Source of the DNA: JAHDCJ01 sp039028895
GTDB lineage: Bacteria > Bacteroidota > Bacteroidia > Chitinophagales > Saprospiraceae
Length of the DNA: 64,000 bases
Reading direction: 5' to 3'
NCBI GenBank assembly: GCA_039028895.1
Contig: JBCCHF010000022.1
Span: 36,426-100,425, forward strand
Shown here: positions 26,425 through 35,727 of the stretch, one piece after another
How the letters are laid out: each line of letters begins with the position of its first letter
Position numbering within the stretch: position 1 is the first letter of the stretch
The notes under the pieces: generated by a model
What the model was told of the DNA's origin: nothing
Database searches by the model: none
The model's input: the letters and a program-made list of their open reading frames with translations, nothing else
Made by a program: the position numbers and the translations under genes

Positions 26425-26967
26425 ATGATTAAAGAAGACGTCGAAAGATTAAAATACCCGGTTGGCCATTTCCAAAAACCTGAGCCAATTACCAGCACAA
26501 CCATCAAAAGCTGGATCAAAGAAATTGAGAATTTCCCTGTCCATATGAAAAAAGCAGTGGAAGGGCTTTCCCCTGCTCAGTTAAACTGGCAGTACCGATC
26601 GGGCGGATGGACGATCAAACAGGTCATTCATCATTGTGCGGATAGTCATATGAACAGCCTAATCAGGTTCAAGCTGGCGATTACTGAAGACCGACCGGTA
26701 ATCAGACCCTACTTCGAAGATCGATGGGCTGAACTGCCGGATTCATTAGACCCTGATGTATCGGTAAGCTTGATTTTGTTGGAAGCTTTGCACAAAAAAT
26801 GGGTGCGCTTGCTCAGGCATCTTTCAGAAGATGATTTGAAACGTGTGTTTATACATCCTGAGCATGGCAAAAGTTTTTCGGTTGAAGAAAACATTGGTAT
26901 TTATGCCTGGCATTGTCGCCACCATTTAGCCCATGTGCGAAACGCAATTGAAATGAACCAACAATAA
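26425..26967 (+). CDS. DinB/YfiT-family putative metal-dependent hydrolase
   Basis: 180 residues from the ATG at 26425; a TTG 69 bases upstream gives an unlikely extension. Four-helix DinB-like fold with YfiT signatures: LKYPVGHFQKPEPI at the N-terminus, GGWTIKQVIHHCADSHMNSLIRFK, and YAWHCRHHLAHV at the C-terminus. The conserved His residues (one in HHCADSH, two in CRHHLAH) are the expected metal ligands. YfiT/BstA relatives are putative hydrolases or bacillithiol/DinB-like thiol transferases; the exact reaction here is unknown. Divergent from the heme operon. Confidence 0.88.
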   Translation: MIKEDVERLKYPVGHFQKPEPITSTTIKSWIKEIENFPVHMKKAVEGLSPAQLNWQYRSGGWTIKQVIHHCADSHMNSLIRFKLAITEDRPVIRPYFEDRWAELPDSLDPDVSVSLILLEALHKKWVRLLRHLSEDDLKRVFIHPEHGKSFSVEENIGIYAWHCRHHLAHVRNAIEMNQQ

Positions 26968-27056
26968 CCTAATTGTTGGGTTAGGCTGTAAACGTGCCTT
27001 CCTGATTCGATTTTTGCGTATTATTATGTACCAAAAATCAAATCCCGAAACACATT

Positions 27057-28394
27057 ATGACACAGCTCAAAAGATCCCTTGGAGTTTTTGAAGGCATAAC
27101 TATCCTTGTTGGTATCACCATTGGCGCTGGAATATATGCCACCCCTCAAATAATCGCCGGCTACCAATCTTCATTTGCCCAGATCATAGCTTTGTGGCTC
27201 GGGATGGGAGTGTTTGTCTACATTGGAGGATTGATCTATGCTGAACTGGGTAGTCGTTTGCCGGAAACAGGAGGGGAGTATGTATACCTAAATAAAGCTT
27301 TTGGTCCTTTCCTCGGCTTCATTTTTGGCTGGGCTCAGCTATTTATTATAAGAACAAGTCCTGCTGCAGGTTTGGCAATTGTCAGTGTCAACTACTTTGA
27401 GAGTTTGCTTCCTGAGACAATCATCCTCTCATCTTTTTCGCATACAGCGCTCTGTATCCTAGTGATCCTTCTTATTGGAACGATAAACTATATCGGAATA
27501 AAGCAGGCAAGCATTTATCAAAACCTGTCTACCATCATCAAAGTCGGCGGACTGTTTACCCTTGTGGCTGTGGGATTGATCTTTATTGGGGGTCAGGAAA
27601 ATGCCCTTGCCGAGGTCTACGAGCCGACTTCCGACTTGGGACCAATGGGGCGATTTGGTGCAGTTATGATGATGATCGTTTTCTCATATTTAGGATGGGA
27701 CAGAGTGGGGTATTCTGCAGGAGAAATGAAAAACCCAAGGAAAGTAATTCCGATAAGTATGTTTGTAGGCATAGGACTGGTCGTAATGGTATATGCTTCC
27801 GCAAACCTGCTTTACCACTATGTTTTGGGCATGGAAGGGGTTAGAGCAACAAAAACAGTAGCAGTTGCCGTTTCTTCTGAGTTATTTGGCCCAATTGGGG
27901 CGGCATTGATTGCAATTATCGTTATTGTTTCGGCTACTGGAAGTATCAATGGAACAATGATGACGGCTCCAAGGGTATATTATGCCATGGCGAAAGATGG
28001 CATTTTCTTCAAGTGGTTTAATTATGTCCATCCAAAATTCAGAACTCCTTCAAGAGCAATTATGGCCCACTGTGGTTGGGCGATTGTGATCTTGTTGGTT
28101 CGGCAGAATTTTGAAAACATTGTTGCCGGGATGACCTTTGCGGTGCTTATCTTTTATACCATGACAACGGTAGCCTTGTTTAAACTCCGAAAGATGGGAG
28201 TTGGTGAAGAAGGGAGCTACAAAGTGCCGCTTTTCCCTGTATTGCCAGCGATATATTTATTAGGCATCTTGACATTGGTTTGCATAAGAGGATTCTACGA
28301 ATGGGAAAAATCGTTAATAGATTTGGCTTTTATTGCTGTTGGAATTCCTTTTGCACTTATTTTTGTAAAAAATAAAAATCCAGAAATATCTTAA
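27057..28394 (+). CDS. APC-family amino acid permease
   Basis: 445 residues, about twelve membrane helices. Substrate-binding helix 1 motif GITIGAGIYATPQIIAGY; helix 2-3 motif YAELGSRLPETGGEYVYL; FSYLGWDRVGYSAGEMKNPRKVIP in the middle, as in APC/LAT-type exchangers; and MTAPRVYYAMAKDGIFFKWF. Substrate unknown, but a neutral or cationic amino acid is usual for this subgroup. Followed 13 bases later by a lipoprotein gene, with which it may be co-transcribed. Confidence 0.92.
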   Translation: MTQLKRSLGVFEGITILVGITIGAGIYATPQIIAGYQSSFAQIIALWLGMGVFVYIGGLIYAELGSRLPETGGEYVYLNKAFGPFLGFIFGWAQLFIIRTSPAAGLAIVSVNYFESLLPETIILSSFSHTALCILVILLIGTINYIGIKQASIYQNLSTIIKVGGLFTLVAVGLIFIGGQENALAEVYEPTSDLGPMGRFGAVMMMIVFSYLGWDRVGYSAGEMKNPRKVIPISMFVGIGLVVMVYASANLLYHYVLGMEGVRATKTVAVAVSSELFGPIGAALIAIIVIVSATGSINGTMMTAPRVYYAMAKDGIFFKWFNYVHPKFRTPSRAIMAHCGWAIVILLVRQNFENIVAGMTFAVLIFYTMTTVALFKLRKMGVGEEGSYKVPLFPVLPAIYLLGILTLVCIRGFYEWEKSLIDLAFIAVGIPFALIFVKNKNPEIS

Positions 28395-28407
28395 ACACCC
28401 CTCTCTC

Positions 28408-29466
28408 ATGAATCGCCTTTTTCTTGTTTTGCCTTTGCTGGCTGGTTTGTTGGTTTGCACAAGTTGTTCAAAAAAGCATAAATCAACAGCTCACAAGCAT
28501 GATCATAGCCTTTTTGAAAAGCTGAAGTGTGAAGATGTTCTTCAGCTAAAGCTGGAAACAGATATTGATTATATGCTTGCCGATAAATCTCTCGCAGAAT
28601 ATCAACCTGCTTTGTTAACGTTTCACCCTGGTACAAAAGAGGCACATATGCTGCCTATTAATGTGCGTCTGAGAGGTAATACCAGGAAAGATATTTGCAG
28701 TTTTCCGCCATTGAAGCTGAAATTTCCCTCTGAACGACTGGATTCAATGGAAGTAAAGCCATTCTCAACACTCAAGCTGGTTACCCATTGTAACACTGAC
28801 TCTACTTTCAAGCAATTATTATTCAAGGAGTTTGTCACGTACAAAATGTATGCTAGCCTTACTGACCACGCTTTCGATGTTCAGCTCGTTGAGGTGGAAT
28901 ATATCGATGCAGCCAGAAAGCTAGAATCACAAAAGCATTATGGGTTTATCATTGAAAACCAGAAAGAACTGGCTCATCGTCTGAATGCAGACCTGTTGTC
29001 GAATAGCGATCCTGCCATCAAGACCATTCATCAGGATCAATACAAAATGTTTATAATGTTTCAATATATGGTGGGGAATACCGACTGGAACCTGACCAAT
29101 CGACATAATATTGAGGTCGTCATTCCGGAAGAGAACCCTTCTCCGGTACCTATCCCTTATGACTTTGATTTTTCCGGATTAGTCAATGCACCTTACGCCA
29201 AACCTTATCCTACTATGCCTATTTCTTCAGTTAGAGAACGGTTGTTCCAGTGGAGAGGAGATAAGGATGCGGATTTCACTCCGGTAGCAGCAAAATTCCT
29301 GGAAAAGAAAAATGAATTAATGGAGGTTTGTAATTCCTTTAACAGAATGGCTGAAAAAGAAAAGACCGATATGACAATGTATATCGGTTCATTCTTTGAA
29401 AAACTTGAACAAGCAAACGGTAATGTAACCGCTTCTTACTTTATGGATAGAAGTAAGGCGGATTAA
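28408..29466 (+). CDS. Lipoprotein related to CotH-type secretory kinases
   Basis: 352 residues. Lipobox VCTSC (Cys about residue 20), followed by a His/Lys-rich linker (KKHKSTAHKHDH). CotH-like features: VRLRGNTRKDICSFPPLKLKF early, QYMVGNTDWNLTNRHNIEVV, and YDFDFSGLVNAPYA, in the order of the phosphate-binding, catalytic and metal-binding segments of CotH atypical kinases. The assignment is by pattern only, and activity is uncertain. Likely on the periplasmic or outer face of the outer membrane. Confidence 0.72.
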   Translation: MNRLFLVLPLLAGLLVCTSCSKKHKSTAHKHDHSLFEKLKCEDVLQLKLETDIDYMLADKSLAEYQPALLTFHPGTKEAHMLPINVRLRGNTRKDICSFPPLKLKFPSERLDSMEVKPFSTLKLVTHCNTDSTFKQLLFKEFVTYKMYASLTDHAFDVQLVEVEYIDAARKLESQKHYGFIIENQKELAHRLNADLLSNSDPAIKTIHQDQYKMFIMFQYMVGNTDWNLTNRHNIEVVIPEENPSPVPIPYDFDFSGLVNAPYAKPYPTMPISSVRERLFQWRGDKDADFTPVAAKFLEKKNELMEVCNSFNRMAEKEKTDMTMYIGSFFEKLEQANGNVTASYFMDRSKAD

Positions 29467-29484
29467 TAAGGCCGAAAATACAAA

Positions 29485-29676
29485 CTAGTCTTCTCCTCCA
29501 AACTTCTTGAGGCGGTATTTAGCCTTAAGCTTGGTAGCACGACGTCTGACAGATGGCTTGATATACTCTTTGCGTGAACGCAATTCCTTGGTTGTACCAA
29601 CCCTTTGTTGCTTTCTTTTGTAACGCTTAAGTGCTCTGTCTACGCTTTCGCCTTCTTTTAATTCGATAATAATCAT
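29485..29676 (-). CDS. rpsU: 30S ribosomal protein bS21
   Basis: 63 residues from the ATG at 29676: MIIIELKEGESVDRALKRYK..., RKEYIKPSVRRR, ending LKKFGGED. Basic, matches bS21 in length and pattern (the conserved ESVDRALKRYKRK start). The longer frame reaching 29847 is rejected because the family starts at MIII/MI. Bacteroidota bS21 is of interest because it sits near the anti-Shine-Dalgarno region of the 30S subunit. A promoter-like TATCTTTG lies at 29746-29739. Confidence 0.97.
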   Translation of the reverse strand: MIIIELKEGESVDRALKRYKRKQQRVGTTKELRSRKEYIKPSVRRRATKLKAKYRLKKFGGED

Positions 29677-29738
29677 AAAAAATATTTGCTGTTCTTGCCC
29701 GAGGGCTGTTAAAATTTTAGTTTTTTCGAAACGGACCA

Positions 29739-29746
29739 CAAAGATA
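29739..29746 (-). promoter_or_regulatory. rpsU: -7 element of the rpsU promoter
   Basis: On the minus strand TATCTTTG matches TAnnTTTG. A degenerate TTTC lies about 20 bases upstream. Transcription would start near 29731 and leave a 55-base untranslated leader. Confidence 0.5.
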
Positions 29747-29829
29747 AGAAAATAAATAAAAGATTTCGACGAAACCTTCTTCTTTCTTTTCTCGTTAAAA
29801 AGAAATATATTGTAAAAAATGTCCGAACA

Positions 29830-31002
29830 ATGATCTCCAAACCCCAATTACTGCGAAAGCAGAACAACAAACGTGTGGTCAGGTTAAAGACTTACTTTGT
29901 TTTTTTATTAAGTCTTTTTTGCTTATCAACGCTATTCAGTCAAAGACAAGCTGTTTACCAATATAGCACCACGAATCCTTATCGACTCTTATATTCTCTT
30001 GATAACCAGAAATATGCTGAAGATTGGAAAGTAGATAAAGTTGCTTTCTTCGCTTTTTCCGAACCTGTATCCGGCACTGTGCCGATATATCAGTATCATG
30101 CAGATAAGCCAATGCGTTTCCTCTATTCGACTGACCCCAATATCGATGCGGGCTGGACACGCGATGGCGTCGCCTTCTATGCTCATAACGGGCAACAAAA
30201 AGGGACTTTCCCGATTTATGAATTTGCGGCATCTAACCCAATGCGATTCCTATACTCACCTAGCTATAATAATGGGAAAGGTTGGGAAAAAAGCAGAATC
30301 TCATTCTGGGCATATCTCGAAAAAGCCCCCAAAGTCGAAGTGATCGCCGAATCCAGTAAACCTAAAGTAACGACAGACGTTGACCATGAGGTTATAGTAG
30401 AATGGTCACAACCGGAAGAGGTTAAGCCTGAATCTATCACCGAAGTTAAGACCCCCTTGGAAACCAATCCTGAACTCATAGTAGAATGGTCACAACCAGA
30501 AGAAGTTAAACCCGAATCCGTCACAGAGGCAAGGACAAAAGTTACCTCTCCTCCCAATAGGTCTTTTACGCCAAAAGGTCCGGTATCCATTTCAAATGAT
30601 AAACCGGCATCCATTCCTGTGTTTGAATTTACGGCACCACAACCAACCCGGTACAATTATTCCAAAATCGAAAAACCTGATGAAGGATGGGAAAAGGTAA
30701 GTATTGCCTTCCATGCTTATAAATACAAGGAAAAAGGTACAGTGCCGATCTATCGCTATTATGCGAAAAATCCATGGCGATTTTACTACTCATCCAATCC
30801 GGATATGGTGAATGAGAATTCCACCTGGCAAAAAGACTGGATTGCATTTTATGCTTATACCGCTCAAATGCCTGGCTCAATACCGATATATGAGTATTAT
30901 GAGGAAAACCCATTGAGATATATATACAGTACTGATCCCAATTTGAAAAAAGAGGGTTGGACGCTTAATGGGGTAGTGTTTTATGGTTTGCCGAATCCTT
31001 AA
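29830..31002 (+). CDS. Secreted repeat protein with DUF5648-like repeats
   Basis: 390 residues. Long basic N-region, then the signal YFVFLLSLFCLSTLFSQ (cleavage about residue 38). Six copies of a repeat of about 40-48 residues with consensus P-I-Y-x-Y/F-x-A-x-x-P-x-R-F-x-Y-S-x(8-12)-W-x-x-x-x-V/I-A-F-x-A: three before and three after a linker. These resemble DUF5648-type repeats of secreted proteins. The linker (residues about 175-260) duplicates VEWSQPEEVKPES. Adhesion or carbohydrate contact is plausible but unproven. Its ATG lies 154 bases from the divergent rpsU start. Confidence 0.8.
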   Translation: MISKPQLLRKQNNKRVVRLKTYFVFLLSLFCLSTLFSQRQAVYQYSTTNPYRLLYSLDNQKYAEDWKVDKVAFFAFSEPVSGTVPIYQYHADKPMRFLYSTDPNIDAGWTRDGVAFYAHNGQQKGTFPIYEFAASNPMRFLYSPSYNNGKGWEKSRISFWAYLEKAPKVEVIAESSKPKVTTDVDHEVIVEWSQPEEVKPESITEVKTPLETNPELIVEWSQPEEVKPESVTEARTKVTSPPNRSFTPKGPVSISNDKPASIPVFEFTAPQPTRYNYSKIEKPDEGWEKVSIAFHAYKYKEKGTVPIYRYYAKNPWRFYYSSNPDMVNENSTWQKDWIAFYAYTAQMPGSIPIYEYYEENPLRYIYSTDPNLKKEGWTLNGVVFYGLPNP

Positions 31003-31313
31003 AGGGAGGGGAATAATTTTTGCAAAATTTGTACTGTTCATTTTTTGTAGGCGCCAAAAAAAACGAACCAAAAAAACGCTTGTCAAAATAAACTCATGCT
31101 ATCCCTTTGTGCCCCCGGCACAAGCCTGCTCATGTTCGAACAGTATTTTGACGGCCTCCCTCTGACATATAGTCTAATGACAATATCGGTCTTTTTCGCA
31201 TTTTCTTTCTATATAAACGTTAAGATTTGAAATAAGCCTTGATTTTTTGGTTCTTTTTCATCAAGGAAAAAGAATAACTAAAGGAAGAATAGGATTATTT
31301 ATGTCCCATCAAA
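31003..31313. other. Gene-free region with an imperfect long-range inverted repeat
   Basis: 311 bases without an ORF. GCCAAAAAAAACGAACCAAA (from about 31052) and TTGATTTTTTGGTTCTTTTT (from about 31239) are imperfect reverse complements (AACCAAAAAA against TTTTTTGGTT), enclosing about 165 bases. The enclosed part is unusually GC-rich at 31110-31165 (GCCCCCGGCACAAGCC). It may be the remnant of a small non-autonomous element or simply paired A/T tracts. Confidence 0.35.
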
Positions 31314-32477
31314 TCAATAACTAAACTTCAGCCTGAGGAAAAACAACTGAAACGGAGCCTTATATTGCTGGCCATTATTGGCAAACGCAAATTGCGTAAC
31401 AAAATCCAGATCCCAATTCTCAGCAATAGAGTATGTGACTGCCGGGTTGACAAAAAGGGCATTCGCACTTCCCGGACTGTACACCACAAAGCCGGCAATA
31501 TTCATTAAAGGTGTAATTGGATAACCTGCTTGTATAAGGAAAGAATACCGAAAAGGGTATAGGTTTTTAGCGGACAATTCTGCAAATAACAGATCGTTGA
31601 TATTACCATTTACCTCACCATTACTGTTAAACAGGAATGCCCCAGCGAGGTATAAGGCATTTTTGAAAGAATAATCAAATTCGGTGGAAGCGATTATGCT
31701 CCAATCATCGGTCAGGCCTTCTCGATGCGGTTGAAAATAGGATATCTCACCTTTAAAACCGGCATTGCCAATACTACCTGCCCATCCCGCCCCAAGTGCC
31801 AGGTCACGCTGGACATATCCTGCCTGGATTTGAAAATCGTATTTGGCTTTATTAAATCGCCATACGAACCCGCCTACCCAGTTGTCGAAATCGCTGGTAT
31901 ATGACTTTACCACCAATTCGATGCTGGAAGCCACACCAGTGTAATACTGAACGCGCAAGGCATCAGCACCTGGCCTCTCTTCATAATCGAAGTCGGAAAA
32001 TGAATAAGCGTTAAACCAGTCGTTAGGGTTCCAGACCAGATTCTGGCCCCAATTGATCCGTTGGCGACCAAACCGCATTTCAAGATTCCCGGTAACAAAC
32101 TCAAGATAAAGGCGGTCAAGCATAGCATGAATGACAGCTGCATCTTTGTTGACCAAAACCAAGGACAGATCCCATATATCGTTATTGGCATCATCAATCA
32201 TATCTCCAAACCCAGGGGTCAGTTTCACTGTCTCACCCCAGAAAATCCGGTTTCTCAATTCTGCTTTAAATTGCCAGTGTTGGTCGGGAAACCATTTGAA
32301 ATTGAGCCGATGGTGAATCAGATTATCCGTTAAGGTAAGATCAAGCGGATCATGGAAAAGAAAAATGGATTGCAAATCCTTTACATAACCACCAAGTGCC
32401 CATTTTTTCGGCTTTTCATCCTGGGCGGTGAGTTGGAAGGCAATTCCCAAAAATAGAATTACAATCCAAATTCTCAT
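31314..32477 (-). CDS. Outer-membrane beta-barrel protein (porin-like)
   Basis: 387 residues with a clear signal peptide (LTAQD, about residue 19). The rest is alternating amphipathic strands with many aromatic girdle residues. It contains LEMRFGRQRINWGQNLVWNPNDWFNAYSF, a motif also seen in alginate-export/DUF1302-type porins, and ends in the aromatic strand FQLFFLRLKFSY expected for BAM recognition. It is the last gene of the LolA-like/ABC cluster and overlaps the ATPase gene by 4 bases, so it is probably the outer-membrane part of the same pathway. Confidence 0.8.
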   Translation of the reverse strand: MRIWIVILFLGIAFQLTAQDEKPKKWALGGYVKDLQSIFLFHDPLDLTLTDNLIHHRLNFKWFPDQHWQFKAELRNRIFWGETVKLTPGFGDMIDDANNDIWDLSLVLVNKDAAVIHAMLDRLYLEFVTGNLEMRFGRQRINWGQNLVWNPNDWFNAYSFSDFDYEERPGADALRVQYYTGVASSIELVVKSYTSDFDNWVGGFVWRFNKAKYDFQIQAGYVQRDLALGAGWAGSIGNAGFKGEISYFQPHREGLTDDWSIIASTEFDYSFKNALYLAGAFLFNSNGEVNGNINDLLFAELSAKNLYPFRYSFLIQAGYPITPLMNIAGFVVYSPGSANALFVNPAVTYSIAENWDLDFVTQFAFANNGQQYKAPFQLFFLRLKFSY

Positions 32478-33169
32478 GCGGGTTGATTTTGATATTCGTC
32501 AGTGCTGATTTTTCCATCAACCAAGGTGATTACTCTGCGGGCTTTGTTGATCACCCGTTGGTCGTGAGTGGAAAATACAAAGGTCATATCTTCCTCTTTG
32601 TTGAGTCGCAACATAAGGTCTAGTAAGTCTTCAGTGGATTTTGAATCCAAATTGGCGGTTGGCTCATCTGCCAGAATGAAAGTAGGTTTGGGGGCTAGTG
32701 CCCTGGCTACTGCAACGCGTTGTTGTTGGCCGCCGGAAAGCTCCATGGGTCGGTTATTGGCTTTTTCTTCTATACCAACTGCTTTTAATAACTCAAGTAC
32801 CCTGTCATCTCTTTCCTGGGTCGAAACTCCCTGGAGCAACATCACAAATTCCACATTTTCTTTTGCGGTAAGTACAGGGATTAGATTATAAGCCTGGAAA
32901 ACAAAACCTATATTATCCTTCCGGAAATCAATGAGTTGATTGTCATTGAGTTGGGATAAGTCTTTACCACCAATTTCGATATAACCCGATGTAGGACGAT
33001 CCAGCCCGCCAATAATATTTAGCAGAGTCGTTTTCCCCGAGCCTGATGGCCCAACGATAGCTGTAAATTCACCTTTCTTTATCTCAAGGTCTACACCATT
33101 CAGGGCATTGACCGGAATAGTGGTTTCCTGGTAAATCTTGGTAATATCTTTGGTCTTGATTACACTCAT
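32474..33169 (-). CDS. ABC transporter ATPase, LolD/MacB type
   Basis: 231 residues. Walker A GPSGSGKTTLLNII, Q-loop FVFQAYNLIPVLTAKENVEF, signature LSGGQQQRVAVARAL, Walker B FILADEPTANLDS, H-loop FSTHDQ. This is the MacB/LolD subfamily that powers FtsX-type mechanotransmission permeases. It sits 2 bases after the permease at 33172 and overlaps the barrel gene. Role inferred: energising lipid or lipoprotein extraction from the inner membrane. Confidence 0.93.
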   Translation of the reverse strand: MSVIKTKDITKIYQETTIPVNALNGVDLEIKKGEFTAIVGPSGSGKTTLLNIIGGLDRPTSGYIEIGGKDLSQLNDNQLIDFRKDNIGFVFQAYNLIPVLTAKENVEFVMLLQGVSTQERDDRVLELLKAVGIEEKANNRPMELSGGQQQRVAVARALAPKPTFILADEPTANLDSKSTEDLLDLMLRLNKEEDMTFVFSTHDQRVINKARRVITLVDGKISTDEYQNQPA

Positions 33170-33171
33170 GC

Positions 33172-34398
33172 TTATAGTTTTCTAATGGCTTCAACCGGTT
33201 TAAGTTTGATGGCTTTGTAAGCTGGATAGATAGCTGCAAGAATGGCGGTAGTCACTACCATAACAGCAAGTTGAAGGTAAATATCACCCGTCAGACTCGG
33301 ATAAATGATCTCTGACATCCCGAATTGATTCAGACCGTCAGCGTAGTTGCTCAGGTCAATACCGTACATGCCCGTGTAAGCGATTGTTGCCCAGCCAGCA
33401 AAAAGTCCAATAGGCAAGGCTACTAATGATAGCATGATGGTTTCGAGCATGATCATCGAAAAAACCCTAATCTTGTTCATCCCAATTGACATGAGCATAC
33501 CTAGCTCCCTGTAGCGGTCCATAACGGCCATCAACATGGTATTGATGATGCCGAAAATCAACGCCAGCATTATAATGCTCATGATAATAGTGATTGAGAT
33601 GCTCATTTGAGAATCGTAAAGATTGATGTCAGGAGCAATCTCTCTATAGGTTTCCACCAAATATGGTTGAGCAGCTTCATCAAAGGCCCCTTGCCACTGA
33701 TCTCTTTTAGCGTCTGCTTTTTCAAGATCATCTAACAAAATGGCGATTTCATGGGCGGAGCCTTCTAAGCCGATCAAATCATTGAGCTTGGATTGCGGGA
33801 TATAAACAAAAAGCTCATCCAGGGTCGAATTATGGGTTTTATAAAAACCGATGATCCGGAATGCCGCATAAGTCATTTCTCCCTCAACATCCTGGAAGGT
33901 TAGCACTACCTTTTTGCGTAAAGCAATATTGAGTTTTTCAGCTAATTCCTGTCCGATGATAATAGGGTTTTTAGTTTTTTCATCGAAATAGCTGCCCTCA
34001 ACAATTTTATCGTCGAGGCTGGTAACCGATGCTTCTCCACCAGGATCAATGCCTTTGATCTGAACCCCTCTGACCCCTTTGGGTGCTGTTATCATACCAT
34101 TGACCAGTGTCCTCGAAGTAGCGCCTTTTACCGTTCCGTCCGTTCTGATCTGTTCGAGTGAACTCGAAACATCATCCATGAAAAATTTGACTTCCCGATC
34201 TTTTTTAAAATCATTATGATGGACCTGCAAGTGGGATACCTGGTTTTCAATAGAATTTTTGATCAGTGTATTGACAGTGCCCAACATATAGCCTACTAGA
34301 AACAACACGGCCCAAATACCAATCGTCACTGCTCCGATAACCACGAAGCTGCGTGATTTGACTCTCCATATATTACGCCATGCCAATTTGAGGATCAT
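33172..34398 (-). CDS. FtsX/MacB-type ABC permease (second)
   Basis: 408 residues. Helix 1 (residues about 18-40), a large periplasmic MacB_PCD-like domain (residues about 45-260), then three helices at about 275-395 with LGMLMSIGMNKIRVFSMIMLETI, the FtsX coupling motif. Ends PAYKAIKLKPVEAIRKL, the canonical MacB/LolE tail. Homologous to the permease at 34439, with which it probably forms a heterodimer like LolC/LolE. Confidence 0.9.
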   Translation of the reverse strand: MILKLAWRNIWRVKSRSFVVIGAVTIGIWAVLFLVGYMLGTVNTLIKNSIENQVSHLQVHHNDFKKDREVKFFMDDVSSSLEQIRTDGTVKGATSRTLVNGMITAPKGVRGVQIKGIDPGGEASVTSLDDKIVEGSYFDEKTKNPIIIGQELAEKLNIALRKKVVLTFQDVEGEMTYAAFRIIGFYKTHNSTLDELFVYIPQSKLNDLIGLEGSAHEIAILLDDLEKADAKRDQWQGAFDEAAQPYLVETYREIAPDINLYDSQMSISITIIMSIIMLALIFGIINTMLMAVMDRYRELGMLMSIGMNKIRVFSMIMLETIMLSLVALPIGLFAGWATIAYTGMYGIDLSNYADGLNQFGMSEIIYPSLTGDIYLQLAVMVVTTAILAAIYPAYKAIKLKPVEAIRKL

Positions 34399-34438
34399 GT
34401 TATCTTCTTTTTGAGTGCCTTTCCATTCCTGCAGACTG

Positions 34439-35659
34439 TCAGGCCTTGGCTCTCATTGCCCTGACTGCTTGTAGTGATTTAATTTTTAGCATCGGATAAA
34501 CCGACAAAACTGTCGTTATAATAAATACAATAATTGCTTGTGTGACGAAAATCTGGAATTCAAACGCCGTGACGATATTGGGCTCAACTCCATAAGATTC
34601 GTACACCTCAGCCATATCGCCCGTAAGCCTGATCGGGTTTGAATGTAAATAACCGACTATCGGCACGCTGATAAGGATGCCGGCCAATGCGCCTAACAAC
34701 CCCAGCCAAATGGTTTCAAGCCAAATGATAAAGGCTAATTGCGCGCGTTTGAGACCAATGGAAATCAGGATACCGAATTCGTACATGCGTTCACGGGTCA
34801 TCATAAGAACTGTTCCGAAAATGCCAAACGTGATGATCACGTAAAGGACAAGCAACATTATGACAGTCCCGGCTGTATCAATTTTTCGTGCCTGCACCAG
34901 TTCAGGTAGCATTTCTTCCCAATTCATAAAATCCAGCTCTTCCGAACCTGGCATATTGGAGAGTGCTTCCTGCACATCTCCAATATCATCTTCTTCGAGA
35001 TTCACCGCTACTGCCGTTAATTTTTCTTCAGCGGCATAGAACCATTGTGCTTCTTTGAGTGGCATGTAGATCATCTGCCTATTGAGCTCTGGTGATGCAA
35101 ATTTGATCAATCCTTTAACCGGATACTTACCAGCGGCATTGGCGCCTCGGTATCCCTGGCTAATTAAAACCACTGTGTCATTAACACTCACTTCAAGGTA
35201 TTCAGCGAGGCCTTCAGCAATAAGGAGCACCTGCTCATCCGCCTGGAAGAATTCACCTTTATGGATTCTTTTCTTTAACCCGGTTAAGGCATTTTCTGCT
35301 TCAGGGTCAGTGCCGATGACTAAAGCTCCCGTGGTGTTTTCCTGATGATTGGCCAGGGCAAAAGATTCAATGCGTGGCACGAGGTCATTAATACCTTCAA
35401 TTTTGTTTAGCTCTGACTGCAAGGTCTCATCCCAGGTAAATGATTTATTAATGGTCTTTTCATCCCAAAACCCTTGCTTGTGAACCTGCAGATAGCCAAA
35501 GTGATAATTGACAACATTCCGTACAAGGTTATCCCACATCCCTTTCTGAACAGACATCATTACAGAGGCAAAGAAAACAGCAAACATGATCGAGGCGAGC
35601 GTGATCAGAGTACGCCGCTTGTTTCGCCAAATATTTCTCGATGCCAGTTTTAAAAACAA
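34439..35659 (-). CDS. FtsX/MacB-type ABC permease (first)
   Basis: 406 residues. Same topology as the gene after it: MFLKLASRNIWRNKRRTLITLAS helix 1, a periplasmic domain, and a C-terminal three-helix bundle with FGILISIGLKRAQLAFIIWLETIWLG. Ends PMLKIKSLQAVRAMRA. 40 bases separate the two permease genes. Together with the ATPase and the LolA-like protein this suggests an ABC route from inner to outer membrane. Confidence 0.9.
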   Translation of the reverse strand: MFLKLASRNIWRNKRRTLITLASIMFAVFFASVMMSVQKGMWDNLVRNVVNYHFGYLQVHKQGFWDEKTINKSFTWDETLQSELNKIEGINDLVPRIESFALANHQENTTGALVIGTDPEAENALTGLKKRIHKGEFFQADEQVLLIAEGLAEYLEVSVNDTVVLISQGYRGANAAGKYPVKGLIKFASPELNRQMIYMPLKEAQWFYAAEEKLTAVAVNLEEDDIGDVQEALSNMPGSEELDFMNWEEMLPELVQARKIDTAGTVIMLLVLYVIITFGIFGTVLMMTRERMYEFGILISIGLKRAQLAFIIWLETIWLGLLGALAGILISVPIVGYLHSNPIRLTGDMAEVYESYGVEPNIVTAFEFQIFVTQAIIVFIITTVLSVYPMLKIKSLQAVRAMRAKA

Positions 35660-35696
35660 AATTTAAAGTTTATTCAAATTGAAAAATTCCGGGTTA

Positions 35697-35726
35697 TTTA
35701 TCAACAATCAACAATCAACAATCAGA
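35697..35726. repeat. Short tandem repeat AATCAAC
   Basis: ATCAACA/AATCAAC repeated about four times between the LolA-like gene and the first permease. Low-complexity, no coding potential. Confidence 0.6.
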
Positions 35727-35727
35727 A

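Noticed and set aside
29677..29847. 57-residue N-terminal extension of bS21
   Set aside because: The ribosomal protein starts MIII at 29676 in all homologs I know; the extension spans the promoter region.
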